Assembly (NCBI GenBank): GCA_050181835.1
Contig: JBFXCU010000030.1
Location: 1 to 23,125 of the forward strand
DNA length: 23,125 nt
Direction of reading: 5' to 3'
Source: CAILZL01 sp050181835
GTDB taxonomy: Bacteria > Pseudomonadota > Gammaproteobacteria > Steroidobacterales > Steroidobacteraceae
Shown in pieces: positions 21,028 through 23,125 of this stretch. The notes beneath the pieces were generated by a model. The model did no database searches and was not told where the DNA came from. It worked only from the letters and a program-made list of their open reading frames with translations. Within the stretch, counting starts at the first letter, position 1, and each line of letters starts with the position of its first letter. The position numbers and the translations under genes were made by a program.

Positions 21028-22245
21028 TTGTTCAGCCATTCCTATCTTGAATTGAATCTCAATATTTTCATCCTGTTCGGCCTGCTGCTGGTGGCGGGCG
21101 TGATCGGGGGCGATTTGGCGCGGCGCTCGAAAAAAGTGCCGCGGATTTTGGGCTATATGCTGATGGGCTTCATCGTCGGCCCGCATGTGCTGGGCTGGAT
21201 CGGCGGCGATTCCATCAAAGAGGTGCAAATATTCATCGATTTGGCGCTGGCGCTGATTTTGTATCAAATCGGCGCTTATTTGAATTTGCGGGAAATCATC
21301 AGCGATGCGCATTTGATCTCCAGCAGCTTCATCGAAAGCCTGCTTACTTTCGGCGTGGTGGCGGTGGGGCTGCATTTATATGGCGTATCGGTTTTGATGT
21401 CGTTTTTGTTCGGGGCGATTGCAATTTCCTCCTCGCCGGCGGTGATTTTGGCGACCATTAAAGAATATGGGGTGAAAGGCGTTTTCACCAAAAGAATTTT
21501 GAATTTGGTGGCGCTGAATAATTTATTTTCCTTCCTGTTTTTCATGCTGATGATCCCCTTCGTGCATTACCACCAAGACCAGCCGCTGTGGAAAGTCATA
21601 AGCTTCACGCCGGTGATGCTGTTCGGCTCGTTTGCGCTGGGCTGGGTGCTGGCGATGCTGAAGGCGATGCTGAACGCCAAGGTCACCGACAGCCGCCATA
21701 ATCATATCGGCATATTGCTGGGCTTTGTCGCTTTGGGGCTGGGCCTGGCGCAAATGCTGCATTTATCGCATTTGCTGACTATGCTGACGGTCGGGCTGTT
21801 CAGCTTTAACGCTCCCAAATACCATTCCGATCAAGTGACGCCTTTGGACGAGCCGGGCGATATCAGCGAATTGTCGATCATGATTTTATTCGTGATCGCC
21901 GGCGCCAAGCTGGAATTGGGCAATTTCTCGGCATTGATCGGCTTTACTTTATTGTTTGTTTTCTTGCGCGGAGTTTCCAAAATCGCGGGGCTTTATATCG
22001 TGCGCCCCGATAAGGCGATCAACGCCAAGGACACGTTTTTGCTGGGATTGTCGTTAACGCCGATGGCGGGTTTGGCGATGGGCCTATCTTTAATGCTGAA
22101 TAATTTGTACCCCGAATTAATGAGCGCCTATGTGCCCTATGTGTTCGCGGTGGTGGCGGTTCTAGAGGTTATCGGCCCGTTCGCCACCGAATACAGCCTG
22201 CGCAAATCTGGCGAAATAGAAGCCGGGCAATCGATCAATCACTAA
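21028..22245 (+). CDS. CPA2-type cation:proton antiporter-like membrane protein
   Basis: This 405-aa integral membrane protein has about 12-13 hydrophobic segments and resembles the Na+/H+ exchanger domain of CPA2 proteins (KefB/NapA-like). It would exchange K+ or Na+ for H+ across the inner membrane. Typical parts: LGYMLMGFIVGPHVLG (41-56), LALALILYQIGAYLNL (72-87), FGAIAISSSPAVI (128-140) and LTPMAGLAMGLSLM (about 345-358). The ion-binding acidic pair expected in the unwound TM5 region is Asn164-Asn165 (VALNNLFSF) here. No C-terminal TrkA-N regulatory domain is present, unlike KefB/C. The start is uncertain: TTG 21028 has no strong ribosome binding site, and the first in-frame ATG would delete the first helix. 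Confidence 0.85.
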   Translation: MFSHSYLELNLNIFILFGLLLVAGVIGGDLARRSKKVPRILGYMLMGFIVGPHVLGWIGGDSIKEVQIFIDLALALILYQIGAYLNLREIISDAHLISSSFIESLLTFGVVAVGLHLYGVSVLMSFLFGAIAISSSPAVILATIKEYGVKGVFTKRILNLVALNNLFSFLFFMLMIPFVHYHQDQPLWKVISFTPVMLFGSFALGWVLAMLKAMLNAKVTDSRHNHIGILLGFVALGLGLAQMLHLSHLLTMLTVGLFSFNAPKYHSDQVTPLDEPGDISELSIMILFVIAGAKLELGNFSALIGFTLLFVFLRGVSKIAGLYIVRPDKAINAKDTFLLGLSLTPMAGLAMGLSLMLNNLYPELMSAYVPYVFAVVAVLEVIGPFATEYSLRKSGEIEAGQSINH

Positions 22246-22296
22246 ACAAAAAAATTGAAAAAACCTGCTATTTTCCTAAGGCTCAAATTTACCCTC

Positions 22297-22332
22297 TTGT
22301 TATCCCCCGGTAAGTTGCACATTATATAAGCC
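22297..22332 (+). promoter_or_regulatory. Possible promoter very close to the GNAT start codon
   Basis: TTGTTA (22297-22302), 17 nt, CATTAT (22320-22325) fits a -35/-10 pair. Transcription would then start at or within a few bases of the ATG at 22333. No Shine-Dalgarno sequence is visible in ATTATATAAGCC before the ATG, so the mRNA may be leaderless. Confidence 0.35.
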
Positions 22333-22854
22333 ATGGATAAGTTGCCTGCCCTCATAGCCGGCTTGAACTTTGATTTACGGTTGTTAACGCCGGCGGATGG
22401 GAAAGCCTTCCACACCCTCACCAACGATCCCAAAATCGCCACCGTTATTCCCTTTCTATCCTATCCGGTTGCAAAGAAAATAACCGATGAATGGATTGAA
22501 AAAAATAATGGGTCAACGGCGCGGGTTTACGGTATTTTTTCCAAAGACGGCGTGTTAATGGGACAGGTTGGCGTGCATCTGAATGAAGGCGATGAAATCG
22601 AAGTCGGTTATTGGATCGGCAGCGATTTTAAGGGGCGGGGGCTGGCCTCGGCTTCTTTATCGCTTATCATCGACGCCCTATTTAAGACCGGCACAGATAA
22701 AGCCATTTACGCCGAATGTTCGCCCAGCAACCAGGCCTCGCAGCGCGTGCTGGAAAAAAACGGTTTCACTGCCACCGCAACGCCGGGCAAGCGGCCGGAT
22801 AGATTTATTCATATTTATAAAGGACAGCCTTATTCGCTCAAGCGTTACGCCTAG
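22333..22854 (+). CDS. GNAT family N-acetyltransferase (RimJ/RimL-like)
   Basis: This 173-aa acetyltransferase moves an acetyl group from acetyl-CoA to an amine; the substrate is unknown. The RimJ/RimL/MarT-like pattern is clear: LRLLTPADGKAF at the start, VYGIFSKDGVLMGQVGVH, EIEVGYWIGSDFKGRGLAS with the CoA pyrophosphate-binding loop (Q/R-x-x-G-x-G/A type, here KGRGLA), SLIIDALF, and ECSPSNQASQRVLEKNGF near the C-terminus. The ATG at 22333 leaves only about 12 residues before the domain, so it fits the family, although no ribosome binding site is seen. Its TAG stop overlaps the stop of the convergent gene (CTAG at 22851-22854). Host gene. Confidence 0.92.
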   Translation: MDKLPALIAGLNFDLRLLTPADGKAFHTLTNDPKIATVIPFLSYPVAKKITDEWIEKNNGSTARVYGIFSKDGVLMGQVGVHLNEGDEIEVGYWIGSDFKGRGLASASLSLIIDALFKTGTDKAIYAECSPSNQASQRVLEKNGFTATATPGKRPDRFIHIYKGQPYSLKRYA

Positions 22855-23125
22855 GCTGCCGTCTTAAAATTATTCGCCAGGCGCTGCATGTAATTCACAA
22901 AATCAGGGTCCTCGCCCGACAGCAAGGTTGTCAGATTCTGCCGGAAATCGTCGCGCTTTAACCAAAAGCGGATGTAATCGTCCCACGATTGCCATAGGCG
23001 CTGGGTTTGCTTGTTCATATTGTCTTCATGCACCAAAATGAAAGCGCGCTCGAACAGCGACATGAGAAGTTCGAAAATAATATGCTTGCGCTCTTTTTGC
23101 TCGGCCGTCAGTTTTTCATCCGCCA
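22851..23125 (-). CDS. Unknown protein, C-terminal part (runs off the window)
   Basis: The minus-strand frame is open from the right edge of the window to a stop at 22851-22853, giving at least 90 codons. The visible part (ADEKLTAEQKERKHIIFELL, then SLFERAFILVHEDNMNKQTQ and LWQSWDDYIRFWLKRDDFRQ) is helical and rich in aromatic residues. An internal ATG at 23063 exists, but the open frame upstream looks equally coding, so the true start is outside. The LFERAFILVHE...WDDYI pattern recalls the cytoplasmic tail of small uncharacterised membrane-anchored proteins, with no function I can assign. It is convergent with the GNAT gene, with stops overlapping. Confidence 0.7.
   Translation of the reverse strand, partial: ADEKLTAEQKERKHIIFELLMSLFERAFILVHEDNMNKQTQRLWQSWDDYIRFWLKRDDFRQNLTTLLSGEDPDFVNYMQRLANNFKTAA

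Noticed and set aside
1..23125. CRISPR array or insertion sequence
   Set aside because: No array of regularly spaced direct repeats and no DDE or Y1 transposase gene is visible; the only recombinase is the serine enzyme at 1053-2399.

Overview
The window reads as an alphaproteobacterial chromosome carrying one integrated genetic island of about 20 kb. The host assignment is an inference: DUF2924-plus-serine-recombinase pairs are typical of Alphaproteobacteria, and the flanking genes (nfi, CPA2 antiporter, GNAT) are ordinary chromosomal genes. Palindromic repeats of one family lie in both flanks (6-36, and 20123-20155 with 20163-20189) and none was noticed between them, so the island most likely lies between about 125 and 20120.

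Left to right: tRNA-Ser(GGA); a 470-bp gap with a promoter motif that recurs twice more in the island; a recombination operon (DUF2924 protein, serine recombinase, a KorB-like small protein, then a gene broken by one in-frame TAG); a replication operon (MerR/AlpA-type HTH protein, unknown 163-aa protein, Toprim plus SF3-helicase P4-type primase). The primase stop codon overlaps a 229-bp dyad carrying six RTGACGC boxes in mirror symmetry, a good candidate replication origin. A coiled-coil protein and a second, nearly identical HTH protein follow.

The cargo is a single 10-kb operon (8322-18411) with every junction overlapping or 1 nt apart: a half-size HsdS, HsdM, RhuM, a full two-TRD HsdS, a DUF6119/TIGR04141-like protein, HsdR and a YgjP-type HELCH metalloprotease. 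This is a type I restriction-modification system with three embedded accessory genes and two S subunits. A repeat-rich operator/promoter precedes it. The genes look more AT-rich than the island backbone, which suggests separate acquisition.

On the minus strand at the right end are a third HTH protein (with the shared promoter motif), an 80-aa protein, a MarR regulator behind a near-perfect 30-bp palindrome, and a DUF1398 protein. The host flank resumes with endonuclease V (translationally coupled to a 21-codon upstream ORF), a CPA2-type antiporter with Asn-Asn where the family has its ion-binding acidic pair, a GNAT acetyltransferase with no visible ribosome binding site, and the C-terminal part of an unknown minus-strand gene.

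Working model (inference): the recombinase integrates and excises the element, the HTH proteins act as directionality or transcription factors through the shared promoter motif, the primase-helicase replicates the excised circle from the dyad, and the type I operon provides selection for keeping it.
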